Shown here: piece by piece, positions 26,693 through 37,400 of the stretch
Position numbering within the stretch: position 1 is the stretch's first letter
Layout of the letters: each line of letters begins with the position of its first letter
Assembly (NCBI GenBank): GCA_007119395.1
Contig: SKPS01000251.1
Span: forward strand, 1 to 37,874
DNA from: Lentimicrobiaceae bacterium
GTDB taxonomy: Bacteria; Bacteroidota; Bacteroidia; Bacteroidales; SKPS01
Reading direction: 5' to 3'
DNA length: 37,874 nucleotides
Program-made: the position numbers and the translations under genes
Notes under the pieces: model-generated
Databases searched by the model: none
What the model was told of the DNA's origin: nothing
The model's input: the letters and a program-made list of their open reading frames with translations, nothing else

Positions 26693-28306
26693 CTACCTGG
26701 TGGGAATTTTGATACGTTGCCCTGCCTGCAGGGTTCGGGGGTCACGGATGTTGTTAAGCCGCATGATCTGGTCAGCCGTAACACCCGGATGCCGGGCGGC
26801 TATTGCTGAGATGGTTTCGCCCCGTTGCACTGTGTGCCACGAAAACCCACCCGATGAGGGTTGGCTGGTCTGACGTGCCGATGCCGGCTGTGTTGCACCA
26901 CGCTGCTTTTCAGCAAAGGTCATCCTGTCAATGTTTCGATAACGCTGCTCACTCGCCTCGGGAACCCAGATGTCCAAGACCTGCCCCACACGGATGATGT
27001 CGCCCGGCAAATTGTTCCATCGACGGATATCCGATACACGTACACCGTACCAACCCGCTATGTAGCCCAGGTTATCGCCATCTTTTACTGTGTAGTTCAG
27101 CTTTACCCTGCCGGCCGGTTGCATGGGTGCCTGCACCACCGCTTCGGTGGCAACCTCTCCGCTTTCTGCCTGAACAGCCTCCTCTGATACATCTGCCGAG
27201 GCCTCTGCCGAAGCCTCCGCCACTGTCTCAGAAGCCTGGCTCATCACCACTCCTCTACGGGTCGGGAAGTATATCGAATCACGAAAATAATAAATCGAGT
27301 CAGCAAACTCAACGAAGCGAGCATGGTGCTCTGCCGGCAGGCGGAGCCAGAATACTCTCTCGTTGCCCGCCGGAATCACTCCACTCTTAAACTCCGGGTT
27401 CATATCCTGCAACAGCCCTTTGGAAACTCCCAGAAAATCAGCAGCCTGCCCAAGGTGCAAACGGTGCTCTACGGGAGCACGCATGCTTTGCAGAGGGTTG
27501 TGTATCGTGTAAGGTGTTAACCCAATCTCCTCTTGCATCTGCACCAATATGTAGCAAGCTGCAAGGGCCGGCAGGTAGTCACGCGTCTCAACCGGAAGCC
27601 ATGGGTAGAGGTCTGCATAGTCTCTTGACCCACCAGCTTTTCTGATGGCCTTGTTGATGTTTGACGGGCTGTTGGTATAGGCCGCAATGGCGAGCTCCCA
27701 GCTCTGGTAGATGGCATACAGGTCGTTCAGGTGTTGAAGGGCCGCTTTTGTTGACTTAGCCGGGTCACGCCGCTCATCAACAAAAGAGTCGATCTGAAGC
27801 CGATACAACCTGCCGTTGGTATACATAATCTGCCATAAGCCTGTTGCACCCCATGACGACACAGCTTGCAGATTCATGGATGAAAGGGCCATGGGCAGGT
27901 ACTTCAGACCTGCCGGCATCTCGTGTTCAGCAAGGATTGACTCAAAAAGTGGCAGATAGGAGGAGGTGAGCCCCAGCATAATCTCCACCTGCCTGCGGAT
28001 ACCCGGTTGGGTGTAGTATTTCAAAAACTCATACACCCTTGGTGTATAGGTCAACCCCAAAGCGGGATCCATGCCCTGTAACACCTTCTCAGCTTGTGCA
28101 GGGGTAACACTCTGTAGGGTTGAATGGTGATTCCTCTGCCCCTCCATCGATTGCTGCACAAAATACAACTTCTCTAAACCCCTTAACGCACTATCAAACG
28201 GGGCAAAGCCGGGAGGTAGCCCCTGATGTGCATTCACACCAATTGAAACAAAAGCCAGCATAAATAACAACCAAAACCTGTAAACCCGTAATGAATAGAT
28301 GTTCAT
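26693..28306 (-). CDS. LysM protein with a degenerate MltD-like transglycosylase domain (catalytic Glu missing)
   Basis: 537 aa from the ATG at 28306, which gives a clean signal peptide (MNIYSLRVYRFWLLFMLAF..., cleavage near VNA). Residues about 110-250 follow MltD/SLT closely (ATGLWQIMY, VDERRDPAKSTKAAL). However, the catalytic Glu of the V-E-S motif is Leu141 (LPMALSSMN, codon 27886-27884), and the AYNxGP motif is AYTNSPS (residues 209-215). The active site is therefore probably dead. An Ala/Glu-rich linker (about 350-385) is followed by two LysM domains (about 400-450 and 490-537), which bind peptidoglycan. First of four tightly spaced genes with two SGNH proteins and an MBOAT protein. Likely a wall-binding subunit that places the acetylation machinery. 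Confidence 0.88.
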   Translation of the reverse strand: MNIYSLRVYRFWLLFMLAFVSIGVNAHQGLPPGFAPFDSALRGLEKLYFVQQSMEGQRNHHSTLQSVTPAQAEKVLQGMDPALGLTYTPRVYEFLKYYTQPGIRRQVEIMLGLTSSYLPLFESILAEHEMPAGLKYLPMALSSMNLQAVSSWGATGLWQIMYTNGRLYRLQIDSFVDERRDPAKSTKAALQHLNDLYAIYQSWELAIAAYTNSPSNINKAIRKAGGSRDYADLYPWLPVETRDYLPALAACYILVQMQEEIGLTPYTIHNPLQSMRAPVEHRLHLGQAADFLGVSKGLLQDMNPEFKSGVIPAGNERVFWLRLPAEHHARFVEFADSIYYFRDSIYFPTRRGVVMSQASETVAEASAEASADVSEEAVQAESGEVATEAVVQAPMQPAGRVKLNYTVKDGDNLGYIAGWYGVRVSDIRRWNNLPGDIIRVGQVLDIWVPEASEQRYRNIDRMTFAEKQRGATQPASARQTSQPSSGGFSWHTVQRGETISAIAARHPGVTADQIMRLNNIRDPRTLQAGQRIKIPTR

Positions 28307-28388
28307 TTTTATTATGTTGATTTTCATTTTCTGTAACAAGACAACCATATGCTTCACTCGCTCAGTTCATTGCTTCTGCCACTCATAC

Positions 28389-30215
28389 CTACCGGGAGCG
28401 ACCCGGCCCAACATCCTGGTTCACGCGGGTGCGTTCACCCCTGCGATATACCACCTGGTATAAAACACTCCCCCTGTTGTCGTAAAATGTCCATGTGCCA
28501 TGTCGTTGGCCACGCCTGAATGATCCTTCAGACTTCTTTCTTCCATTGGCATAAAACTCGGTCATTTTCCCGTGGAGTTCTCCCCTTCTGTAATTCTGCA
28601 TCTTAAACGGAACACCGTTTCTGTCGTAGAATTTCCACTCACCGATCCGTTTACCGTTTCTGTTTTGCCCTGTTTCCTGAAGGATTCCTGTATCATACCA
28701 AACCGAACTCCTACCGTGTAACAGTCCATTACGGTAATGGCTCTCGGAGCGCTTAAGCCCTGAAATATAATAGTGTAGCGAAATGCCGTGGCGTACCCCC
28801 TTGTCATAAGCAACCACATATCTTGGTTTGCCATCGTCATAAAAGCCTTTCCATACCCCATCCATCTCCCCTTCAACATAGGCTCCTTCGTCTTTGACCT
28901 GTCCGTTATCAAACCAGTTCATCCAGTACCCATGGGGTTTACCATTTTTATATTTCCCCTCTTGTAGTTTCTGCCCCGATTCATACCAGGTGGTCCATAA
29001 TCCGTGGCGCACCCCCTCTGTGAAGTGACCACGTCGCCACGACTCACCGGTAGAATACCAATACGCCCACTCTCCGTGTTGCAACCCTTCAGAAAAAGGG
29101 CCCTTGCTCGCACGTCCACCCTTTTCATGGTAAAAGACCCAGATGCTGTCTTGAAGATCAGCAATCAGTGCACCCTCCATTTCCTTGTTGCCGTTTGCAA
29201 ACCACCAGGTGGCGTAACCGTGCAGACTGTCGTTTTTATAATACCCTTCAAACTCAGGGTTCCCATTGCGGTGCCATGAACGGGCCGGTCCTTTCCTGAC
29301 TCCCTGTACATAGGTGATCTCCTCGCTCAGGTTGCCGTTTACATGCCAACGGGTACTCTTTCCATCTTTTACGCCATGGTGCCAAAAGACCTCCTCCCTG
29401 AGCTGCCCCGATGAAAACCACTGACGCCAAATCCCCTCCTTCTCTCCATTCTCAATCATCCCCTCCTCACGCAATGAACCATCCTGAAACCACGACCTGT
29501 TCATGCCATGGGTCAGATTCACCTCGCTCATCTTCTGGCCATTGGAATACCAGCTCTCCCACAAGCCAATCTGGCGCCCCATATCGTAAGAACCACGCGT
29601 CTGTAGTTGACCGTTGGGATGGTAACGCTTCCACTCACCATCATTCATCCCGTCACGTAACTGCCCCTCCTCTTTGAGCTGACCATTCTCATGCCAATGC
29701 CTTGAAGGGCCGTTCTCCAAATGAATCTCGCTCATCAACACCCCTTCCGGCGACCAGGCACTCCACTTGCCGGTCCGCACACCCTCAGCATACTCCCCCT
29801 CAACCATCAACTGTCCCGACTCATAAAACCCCTTGTAGGGCCCATGTAACTTCCCGTTGACCATGGTGCCCTCCTCCATCAAACGACGATTGGAATGCCA
29901 TACACGGTACGGGCCATTGCCGTAAACAATCTCGCTGCGAATGTTGCCGTCAGGATGCCAACTGCGCCATAAACCCACCTTCTCGCCGGCGCTGGAGTAG
30001 CGCCCCTCTCGCATCTTCCGACCATTCGAATAGAAATATACCCACTCCCCGACAGGGACCTCCGCGGTGTCAACCTTTGCCTTGGCACCCCTGGTCGCCA
30101 ACTGCCCATTCGGCCAATAGGTCTCCCTTGTTTGCTGTGACAGAACACAGACTGGCAACAACAACATCAACAGGAATAGTGTCGCCGTCATACGTATCTT
30201 TGTCTTCCGTTCCAT
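28389..30215 (-). CDS. Secreted MORN-like (YwqK-type) repeat protein, about 24 repeats
   Basis: 608 aa from the ATG at 30215, with a Sec signal peptide (MERKTKIRMTATLFLLMLLLPVC, then LSQQ). Nearly the whole mature protein is 20-25 residue repeats of the type G-x-W-x-x-W/Y-x-x-N-G-Q-x-x-x-E-G; I count about 24. This is the MORN-like 'toxin-antitoxin YwqK' repeat family, whose name does not imply a real toxin-antitoxin role. It folds as a long beta-hairpin ladder. Repeats 2-10 show a higher-order three-repeat period (see the separate repeat entry). The tail is Arg-rich. It starts 19 bases after the polyprenyl synthase and lies 82 bases before the LysM gene. Function unknown; a periplasmic or surface binding scaffold is plausible. 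Confidence 0.9.
   Translation of the reverse strand: MERKTKIRMTATLFLLMLLLPVCVLSQQTRETYWPNGQLATRGAKAKVDTAEVPVGEWVYFYSNGRKMREGRYSSAGEKVGLWRSWHPDGNIRSEIVYGNGPYRVWHSNRRLMEEGTMVNGKLHGPYKGFYESGQLMVEGEYAEGVRTGKWSAWSPEGVLMSEIHLENGPSRHWHENGQLKEEGQLRDGMNDGEWKRYHPNGQLQTRGSYDMGRQIGLWESWYSNGQKMSEVNLTHGMNRSWFQDGSLREEGMIENGEKEGIWRQWFSSGQLREEVFWHHGVKDGKSTRWHVNGNLSEEITYVQGVRKGPARSWHRNGNPEFEGYYKNDSLHGYATWWFANGNKEMEGALIADLQDSIWVFYHEKGGRASKGPFSEGLQHGEWAYWYSTGESWRRGHFTEGVRHGLWTTWYESGQKLQEGKYKNGKPHGYWMNWFDNGQVKDEGAYVEGEMDGVWKGFYDDGKPRYVVAYDKGVRHGISLHYYISGLKRSESHYRNGLLHGRSSVWYDTGILQETGQNRNGKRIGEWKFYDRNGVPFKMQNYRRGELHGKMTEFYANGRKKSEGSFRRGQRHGTWTFYDNRGSVLYQVVYRRGERTRVNQDVGPGRSR
29436..30050 (-). repeat. Three tandem supermodules of about 68 residues inside the MORN-like gene
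   Basis: Repeats 2-10 group into three units of 69, 68 and 68 codons beginning GEWVYFY, GPYKGFY and GEWKRY. In each unit the first repeat ends in an Arg-Glu-Gly-like turn, the second ends in Ser-Glu-Ile/Val and has a shortened turn, and the third carries a W-H or W-F pair and ends in Glu-Glu-Gly. Later repeats are less regular. Confidence 0.6.
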
Positions 30216-30221
30216 AGCTGG

Positions 30222-30229
30222 CAAAGATA
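30222..30229 (-). promoter_or_regulatory. Possible -7 box directly before the MORN-like gene
   Basis: TATCTTTG on the minus strand ends 7 bases before the ATG at 30215, so a transcript from here would be almost leaderless. No -33 TTTG is seen, and the box overlaps the TTG at 30224. It may be an internal operon promoter or chance. Confidence 0.35.
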
Positions 30230-30234
30230 TAAGG

Positions 30235-31209
30235 TTACCGTGTACGCTCGGTGGTGTACAGCACTAATTTTTTCAACCCATCTGCAAATTGATTCTGAGG
30301 CAGTCCGTTCAACATCTCCAACGCCTCATCACGGTAACGAATCATCTGCTCATTGGCATAGTGCATGCCTCCATATTCATGCACCATCTCAACCAAACGC
30401 TTGAAATCTCCTGATGCATCTTTGCCTCTGCGAAGCAGACGCAATGCATCACGACGCTCACCAGAACCCATCGTGTTCAGCATATGGATAAACGGCAAAG
30501 TCAGCTTCTTCTCCTTTAAGTCGGCCCCGGATGATTTGCCGGTGCGGTTCCCGGTGGTGAAATCAAACAAATCGTCTTTTATCTGAAATGCAATGCCTAC
30601 CTTCTCTCCGAAAAGCTTCATCCGGCCAACAACCTCTTCAGGTGCACCGGCCGCATGTGCCCCGATGGCACAACACGAAGCAATCAATGATGCTGTTTTC
30701 TTGCGGATAATCTCGAAATAGACCCCTTCATCAATGTCAAGCCGCCGCGCTTTCTCAAGCTGCAACAACTCCCCTTCGCTCATCTCACGGGTGGCATCCG
30801 ATACAATGTGTAACTGATCATATTCACGGTGATCCAGTGCCAGCAACATCCCCCGTGACAGCAGATAATCACCCACCAGCACTGAAACCTTGTTGCGCCA
30901 TACAGCATTCAACGACAACAACCCGCGGCGCCGCCACGACTCATCCACCACGTCGTCGTGAACCAATGTGGCCGTATGCAATAGCTCCACCAAAACCGCT
31001 GCCCTGTGCACCGAGGGTGTAATCTCTCCATGCATGCCTGCCGACAGCAACACAAACACCGGCCGCATCTGCTTACCTTTGCGACGCAACATGTACCGCA
31101 TTACCGTGTTCAGCAACGGTACCTTGGTGCGGACAGTCTCGCGAAACAACCGGTCATAGGCCTGCAAATCATCTGAAACAATGGCTGTGATAGCTGATAA
31201 TCGCTCCAT
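30235..31209 (-). CDS. All-trans polyprenyl diphosphate synthase (IspB-like)
   Basis: Makes the long isoprenoid chain for the menaquinone side chain from farnesyl diphosphate and isopentenyl diphosphate. 324 aa, the normal size. The first Asp-rich motif is D85-D-V-V-D89 with small residues upstream (LLHTATLVHDD), typical of long-chain (C35-C40) synthases. The second is D212-D-L-F-D216, preceded by FQIK. KGKQMRP and the GDYLLSR segment complete the substrate site. It is the first gene of the long minus-strand block, with a promoter at 31232-31264. Chain length cannot be fixed from sequence alone. It looks like a housekeeping gene sharing transcription with the envelope genes after it. Confidence 0.94.
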   Translation of the reverse strand: MERLSAITAIVSDDLQAYDRLFRETVRTKVPLLNTVMRYMLRRKGKQMRPVFVLLSAGMHGEITPSVHRAAVLVELLHTATLVHDDVVDESWRRRGLLSLNAVWRNKVSVLVGDYLLSRGMLLALDHREYDQLHIVSDATREMSEGELLQLEKARRLDIDEGVYFEIIRKKTASLIASCCAIGAHAAGAPEEVVGRMKLFGEKVGIAFQIKDDLFDFTTGNRTGKSSGADLKEKKLTLPFIHMLNTMGSGERRDALRLLRRGKDASGDFKRLVEMVHEYGGMHYANEQMIRYRDEALEMLNGLPQNQFADGLKKLVLYTTERTR

Positions 31210-31231
31210 ATTCTACACACTTTTTATCCCC

Positions 31232-31264
31232 CAAACGTACTGCTTTTTCCTGAAACCGTCGCAA
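31232..31264 (-). promoter_or_regulatory. Promoter for the polyprenyl synthase gene
   Basis: Minus strand: TTG (31264-31262), 22 bases, TACGTTTG (31239-31232), fitting TAnnTTTG with a long spacer. Predicted start near 31226, about 17 bases before the ATG at 31209. Confidence 0.5.
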
Positions 31265-31362
31265 CCTTGACATACGCAAGACAATGGAATATGTGAAACA
31301 GCCATGAGAAGTGTTTTTAACATTTCGTTAGCAATATAGTTGTGTTTTTATGAACTATCTGC

Positions 31363-31393
31363 TTGACTTAGAGGTAGTTTTTTTCGTATTTTG
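31363..31393 (+). promoter_or_regulatory. Possible promoter for the giant gene
   Basis: TTG (31363-31365), 21 bases, TATTTTG (31387-31393), one T short of TAnnTTTG. Predicted start near 31399, leader about 90 bases. The leader carries a small stem, GTTGG/CCAAC (31447-31451 with 31458-31462), 28 bases before the ATG. The 280-base gap 31210-31489 holds only the two divergent promoters and this stem. Confidence 0.4.
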
Positions 31394-31489
31394 ATTCGCG
31401 AAAAAGAAATAACCACTGTGTCGGGCCTCATAGAATGTAAATTGTTGTTGGAATCACCCAACGGCTACAGGTAATAAAAACCACTCTGC

Positions 31490-34400
31490 ATGCAGAAAAA
31501 CAAATTCACTCTTACTGCAACAGTCACCCTCTTTCTGCTTTGGGCTCTCTTTGCTATTCCGGTCAAAGCGCAGCAAATTTTTGTGTTCATCGAAATGCAC
31601 CCAATGCCACCGGCATCGCTTTATCAATGGGACCGTGAGGGGATGATGATGTTTGTTGTTGCTGACAATATGAGTACGACCACCCACCAGGCACACCTGA
31701 TGGTGGAATTGTATGATGAATATGACCGGTTGGTAGGGGAGAGCAGGTCGCCACGTGTTGTCAACATTGCACCCGGATTCACCGAGATACCTCATCAAGG
31801 GTTGCTCACCTCGGGTGGGTTTACCTTTTTGGATCCACTCCGAAGGCCGATGCAAAACACCGGAATCTTCCCGGAGGGAGAATACAGACTTTGTATCAGA
31901 CTTGTTGATGCCGTGACCAACGTGGTCCTCTCCGATGAAGCCTGCACCTTTTTTATGATTCAGGGTTTTGAAGCCCCTTATTTGCTGTATCCTGAGGATG
32001 GTGTGGTTCTTTCTGAACCGCAACTGTTGAGTACGGTATTTCAATGGACACCTTTTATGGGCGATCCTTTTCTTTCCATCGCCTATCGGTTGGTGATGGT
32101 TGAAGTCTTACCCGGACAATCTGCCTATGAGGCTCTGCTTGTAAACCAACCAGTGGTTCAGGAGACCGTGGAGGAGCCTTTCTGGCAATGGGACGACAAA
32201 TACGTTACCCCCAAGCCGGAAGCCTCCTATGCCTGGTCGGTGGTGCTTACCGATGTTGAGACAGGGCGTGACCAAACCTCCTATGCTCCACCCAGAGTGA
32301 TCGTTTTCTGGCCTGCTGATACCATTCCTGTTACCGATCCCCCTATAGACATCCCTCCGTACGATCCACCTCCCGAAGACCCGCCCGCAGAAGCGTGCGA
32401 TCCCCCCGATTACACTCCGGAACCCGCTACACCTATATCGCTCGGCATGATGGTCGACGACTCTGAACTGCACCTCTACCCAAGGGCCGTCCCCATCAGG
32501 GCAGAAGCCATCGACTGGGACCTGCTCTGGCTCTATTGCTCCGGCTGCGACGGAGGCAGAAGCGAAGAACCTATGCCGGTAATGGATGAAGTGCACGACT
32601 TTACCTGGGAACTTATCGATGGTAAAGGGTCTCTCAATATCCCCTTTGACCCTTTCAGATTCAATCAAATCAAAGACTCCCTGCAAAACATCCATAAACG
32701 CATAACCGAAATTGAAGACTCGCTCATCCAAATAGCACAAGACACACTCGAGCTACCGAATCGAACAGAAGCCCACAAAGCACGCATCGAAGAAAAAGAG
32801 ACAGAAAATACCGGCCTCGATTCGCTTATCGCACTTATCAATGACACCCTGCAGGTGATCAATCAACAACGCGGTGACCTGTTTGATGACATCAATGCTT
32901 TGATCGGCCAAACAGACAGCATCCAGCATTTGATATCCAACCTCCTGGATGAAATTGATTCCCTGAGATATTTGCTGAGCGGACCGCCATCAGAAGAGGA
33001 GCTGACACAACGAACGGTTGTTGCAGACCATCGTACGGTGCTCACAAACCTTCAGGAAGAATTGATAAAACATGAACAGGAAACAACAAAGCAATCCGAT
33101 GCCCTGAAGCAAATCATACAGGATGCGAAAGATGTGCTGGATGCAGCTGCTACTGCGTACAATGATCAAAAAGAGATATCTGAAAACATCTCAAAAAAGA
33201 TTGCTGAAGAGGAGATCAAGCTGCTTGAAGACCCCGACACCCGTGATTTTTTGCTCCACAGAAGGTTCTGGTACGGTACTGCCAGCGGCTTCATCGTTGA
33301 ATATGCCATGGGTCAGCATATTGGGCTATACAACACGATGGACAACCTGTTCAGCCAGTCGAAAAATTGCCTGATTGAAACCGATACCACCGTCAGACAT
33401 GCCTGCCATAACACTTTCGACAACAGTCTGGTAGGATTGTATCAGCAACTGACCAACCGTTGCGCTGCCCTCCCACCGCACGAACGCCACGACTGCATCG
33501 AAGCTTTCTCTTATGTAACGCAAACATATCAGGATTTCAGGCAGACCATGCAGCGTCTTGTGTACTCTGAATACCTCTATCCAGTTCAAATCGAGATCAC
33601 AATTGACAGCCTGAGGCAGGTGTTGCTGGCGATGGAAAGTGTGATGAATGCTGCACAAAACCAGGTTGAACAGTCAAACCAGGCTTACAGCCAGGCTCTG
33701 TCTGATTATGTAGAGGAAATGCAACTGCTCGACAGTCAGAAAGCTGATATGCAGCAGAACATCGTTGAACAGGCTGACTCTCTTTCAAGACAGGAGCACA
33801 AGTACAACCTGCTGGTGCAGGCACGAAAGGATGAACTGGAAAGAAACAGAGAGCAGTTCCTCGAAGGGGTGCATGCCGCAGAAAGCAGCATCAACTCCAT
33901 GGAGAGTGCAATTGATCATTTGCAGGATTCTTTGAGTACACTCTATGCTGACACCTTTGGCCTTTTCGTGATCAAAACAGAATTTGAAGAAGAGAAGGAG
34001 AGGCTTGAAGCGCTCAAAGAGAAAAACGAGGAGCTGATCCACAACCTTGTTGACCTGATCGATGCGTTGGAGCAACGTATTGAGGCCCTTAAAAGGCGAG
34101 CTGAAGAGTTGATGGATGAAATGGAAGCGCTCAGGGAGCAGCAAGAGAGTCTGGAGGAGGAGCAGGTGGAGGAAATGGCTGGCAACACCTCGGCCACGGG
34201 ATACTATGTGTACTATATCCCGCCGCCATTGGAAGAGGTGATGAAAGACAAAGGGACTTACCCGAGGTTTGAAGCGCTTCGCGACAGTGTTAAAGCTGCC
34301 GAAGACTCCCTTCAACTGGCATATTTCAAAAAAGAGCAGGTGCAGCGTATTATTGCCCTCGAAACAGAACGGATTGGAAGGGCACTGGTTGAATATAAAA

Positions 34401-37400
34401 AGAGTGAGGACCAGATCAATGCATTAAATGATCAGGCCACGGAAGCAGAAAAAGAGTTGGCCAGGAAAAAAAATGAGATAACGCAGGAATTTCACAACCA
34501 GCAATTGCAATTGCAGGAGTTGCTCAACAGTGCAGAAGAGAACCTCAACAAAGCATTGCAGCAAAAGGAGGATTACACCTCCGACAGTCTCAAGGTGAAA
34601 GAAGACCTGGAGCAGATGGTTCGGAGCATCACGCAGCATGACAGTTTACTGAGTCTGTTGCAACAAACCATCGAAGACAAGCAAAACGAGCTGAATAACA
34701 AGCAGGAGTTGTTAAGGGCAGCAGAGCCTACCCTTGCTGATCAATCCAACGAGTTGGAAGCGAAAAGGCGATTGCTCAGGGAAAGAAATACTGCCTTATC
34801 GCAGCTCAACAACCACCTGTCCAGGGCCAATGTGATGGGGGAGCAGGAAGCGATCAGGCAGGTGAGGGAGCTCATTAAAGACACTGAAGACGAAATCAAA
34901 ACGCTGGAGGAGACCGATATCCCGGCCAAGGAGCAGGAGGTTGCCGGGAGTGCAGCCAGTGTTCAATCTGCTGAAGCAAGTGTGTCAACAGCCAGGGAGC
35001 AGCTTGGGGTGTTACTCGGGAATCAACAGCAAAAACGCCTGCAGGCCAGAGAGCTGCGCGACAGCCTTGTGAAAGGGAATGAGGCATACGCCGAAGTGTT
35101 ATCCGGCCTTGAACATTGGCGTAGGGTTGAAAGATTGGCTCACCGATTGATCCGGAACACGAACCAGGCGCGTGAGGAACTCCAGGATCATGTTGAAGAC
35201 CAGATAGGTCAGGATGAAGAGGTGTCAGCACATGAAGAGAACCTTGAAAACATCAAGCAACAGATTGAAGAGCATGAAAATGCGAAAAAGGATGCCATTC
35301 ATGCTATCAATGAGTCTGTTGCAAGGAAAGAGCGTGCGATAAACGAAGCTGATAAGCAACTTGCCAAAGCCAAAGCCAATCTTGAGGAGGCGGAAGAGGA
35401 GTTTCGTGCGTTTTTGGTCGAAGAGTTTGAATCAGTGGAGATTGAAGCAACCATCCGTTTAAGAGCGAAAGACGCCGTGATTGATGCTTTTCGTGCCGGA
35501 GATGAAGAAGCCGAATTGATTAAAACGATCCGCTACGAAGGCTCCCGTATTCCCGTTTTTGAAAATGAGCCTGCAATAGAACAGATACCGGATGAGCCGG
35601 ATGTGGCGAGCGTTTGTCTGGTTCAGGAACTGCTGGAAGAAGGTGCGCTGCCTGCAGAAATGACACCCCCACGTGTTCTGCGACCCGAACCGCGTACCAT
35701 TGCACTTGTCTATGAGGATGGGAAACCTCTGTGGGAAGAATGGCCTGTGTTTAGAAATACTGATGTGATTGCCAAAGATGTGGTGGAAGTGTATGCTGAA
35801 TTCACTCCTGACTTTGATCAACTGGAGATTAAGTGCTACACAGCCGATGGTAAATGTGATGAAGTGAAAACCCTGGAAAGCATCCGTGACCAGGGACCTT
35901 ACCAATGGAAATACGAGGGTCGTAATATTGGAAACCATCCGCTCCAGAACAGGTTTCTCTGGGAACCCCGTTTTGTGGAGAAACCGCTGCCTGAAGAGAA
36001 ACTGGAAATTGAGGCGTTGCTCATTGCCAATCATTTGGCACCTGATGATCCTGTTGACAGCGATGACAGCATCCTGGTGATTCCGGGTGTGTTGGTAGAG
36101 GTAACCGACAACCTGGTGGGTATTCCGGACACAACCATGGAAGTGCAGGCACGGGTTGTTACCGGTGACCATAAAGGGTTGGCAGGCGAAGACATAGAGT
36201 TTTCAGTTGAACGAATGGCTGGTTCATCCGAAGACTATGGCTTTGATGGTGACACCATCATCACCGTTCAAACCGATGGTGACGGGTATGCGAAGGCCGA
36301 TTTTGATTTTGGTGATGGCTTTGCCCGGTTCAGGATTCATGCCAAATGGTTGCGCGATAGCGTGGTGATCGATGAGGAAAGTTTTGATGCCATCGCTCCA
36401 ATCCGATTGAGTATTCACAGGTTTTCGGCTGGTGCTCCACCTTTTGCTTTTGATGCAGCACTGGAAATAATACAATCTGAAGGTGATGTGAGTCAGGAAA
36501 AAATAGACGAGCTGACAGGCGACTTCCCCCCATCCGTTGGGGATGATGCCGGCCAGGACTATGCTTACGTTGTACGTGCAATTGCCGGACTGTTAAATGA
36601 GGAGCGTGATGCTGCTGAAGATGAAGAGGTGCTTTTTGAGCTGATGCCGGAAGAGGCAGGCATTGACCCGGAAGAGACCCGTACGGGGGCTTTCGGACTG
36701 GCCTTTGCGATCGTGAAAGACCTCCCTGATGAAACCAATCTGCTTCTCAAAGCATCAGTCGAAGATGCCTATCAACCGTTGGGCCGGCCACCGAAAGACC
36801 AGGCCACCTATAACACAAGCCTGTTCGACAGGTTCCGGATCGGCTCAAAAGACAACCTGTTTGTCGTGATCCTGGATGAGCCCGTTTCTGAAGGGGAACT
36901 GATCTCAGGAACTGGGAGACTGGGTGTGGCAGATGATGGCATCAGCGATGGTATCATGAATGAATTGATGGAGGTGAGTTTACACATCAACGAAGTAGAG
37001 CTGGCCGACAACGGCGAAGATCGTATCGCGGTTGCAGGCTCGGTTTCATGGAGCAGCGCAACATCTGTTAGCAGAAATATCCTGGGCTTTGACGTGGGTG
37101 TAGACTCCTTTGTGGTTACAGCCTCCCTGGGAGGCGGGATTGGCGGCGTTATCAGCCATAACTCCCTGTCAGCACCGGTAAGGTTCTATGCCGAAATTGA
37201 ACCTACTGGCGACTTCCTCGGAACAATAGAAAACATCCCCGCCATAGAGTTAGGTGGCTTTAAGTTAAGAGAAGGCTCCTCCTTCACCATTGACATGCAT
37301 AAAATGAAAAGCCCTCCAGGCTTTGCAAACAATTTCAGTGGCGTGGTCATCCACTCAGCAAGCCTGGAACTGCCTGCAGTTTTTGCAACCGAAGCAACCG

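Noticed and set aside
28389..30215. Toxin-antitoxin role for the MORN-like protein, as the family name suggests
   Set aside because: No toxin-like partner is adjacent, the protein is secreted and very long, and its neighbours are envelope genes.
33785..34315. Minus-strand open frames opposite the giant gene (also 35459-36172)
   Set aside because: They arise because the plus-strand coiled coil is rich in Glu, Lys and Gln codons, which give few stops on the other strand. The plus frame has signal peptide, heptads and domain structure.
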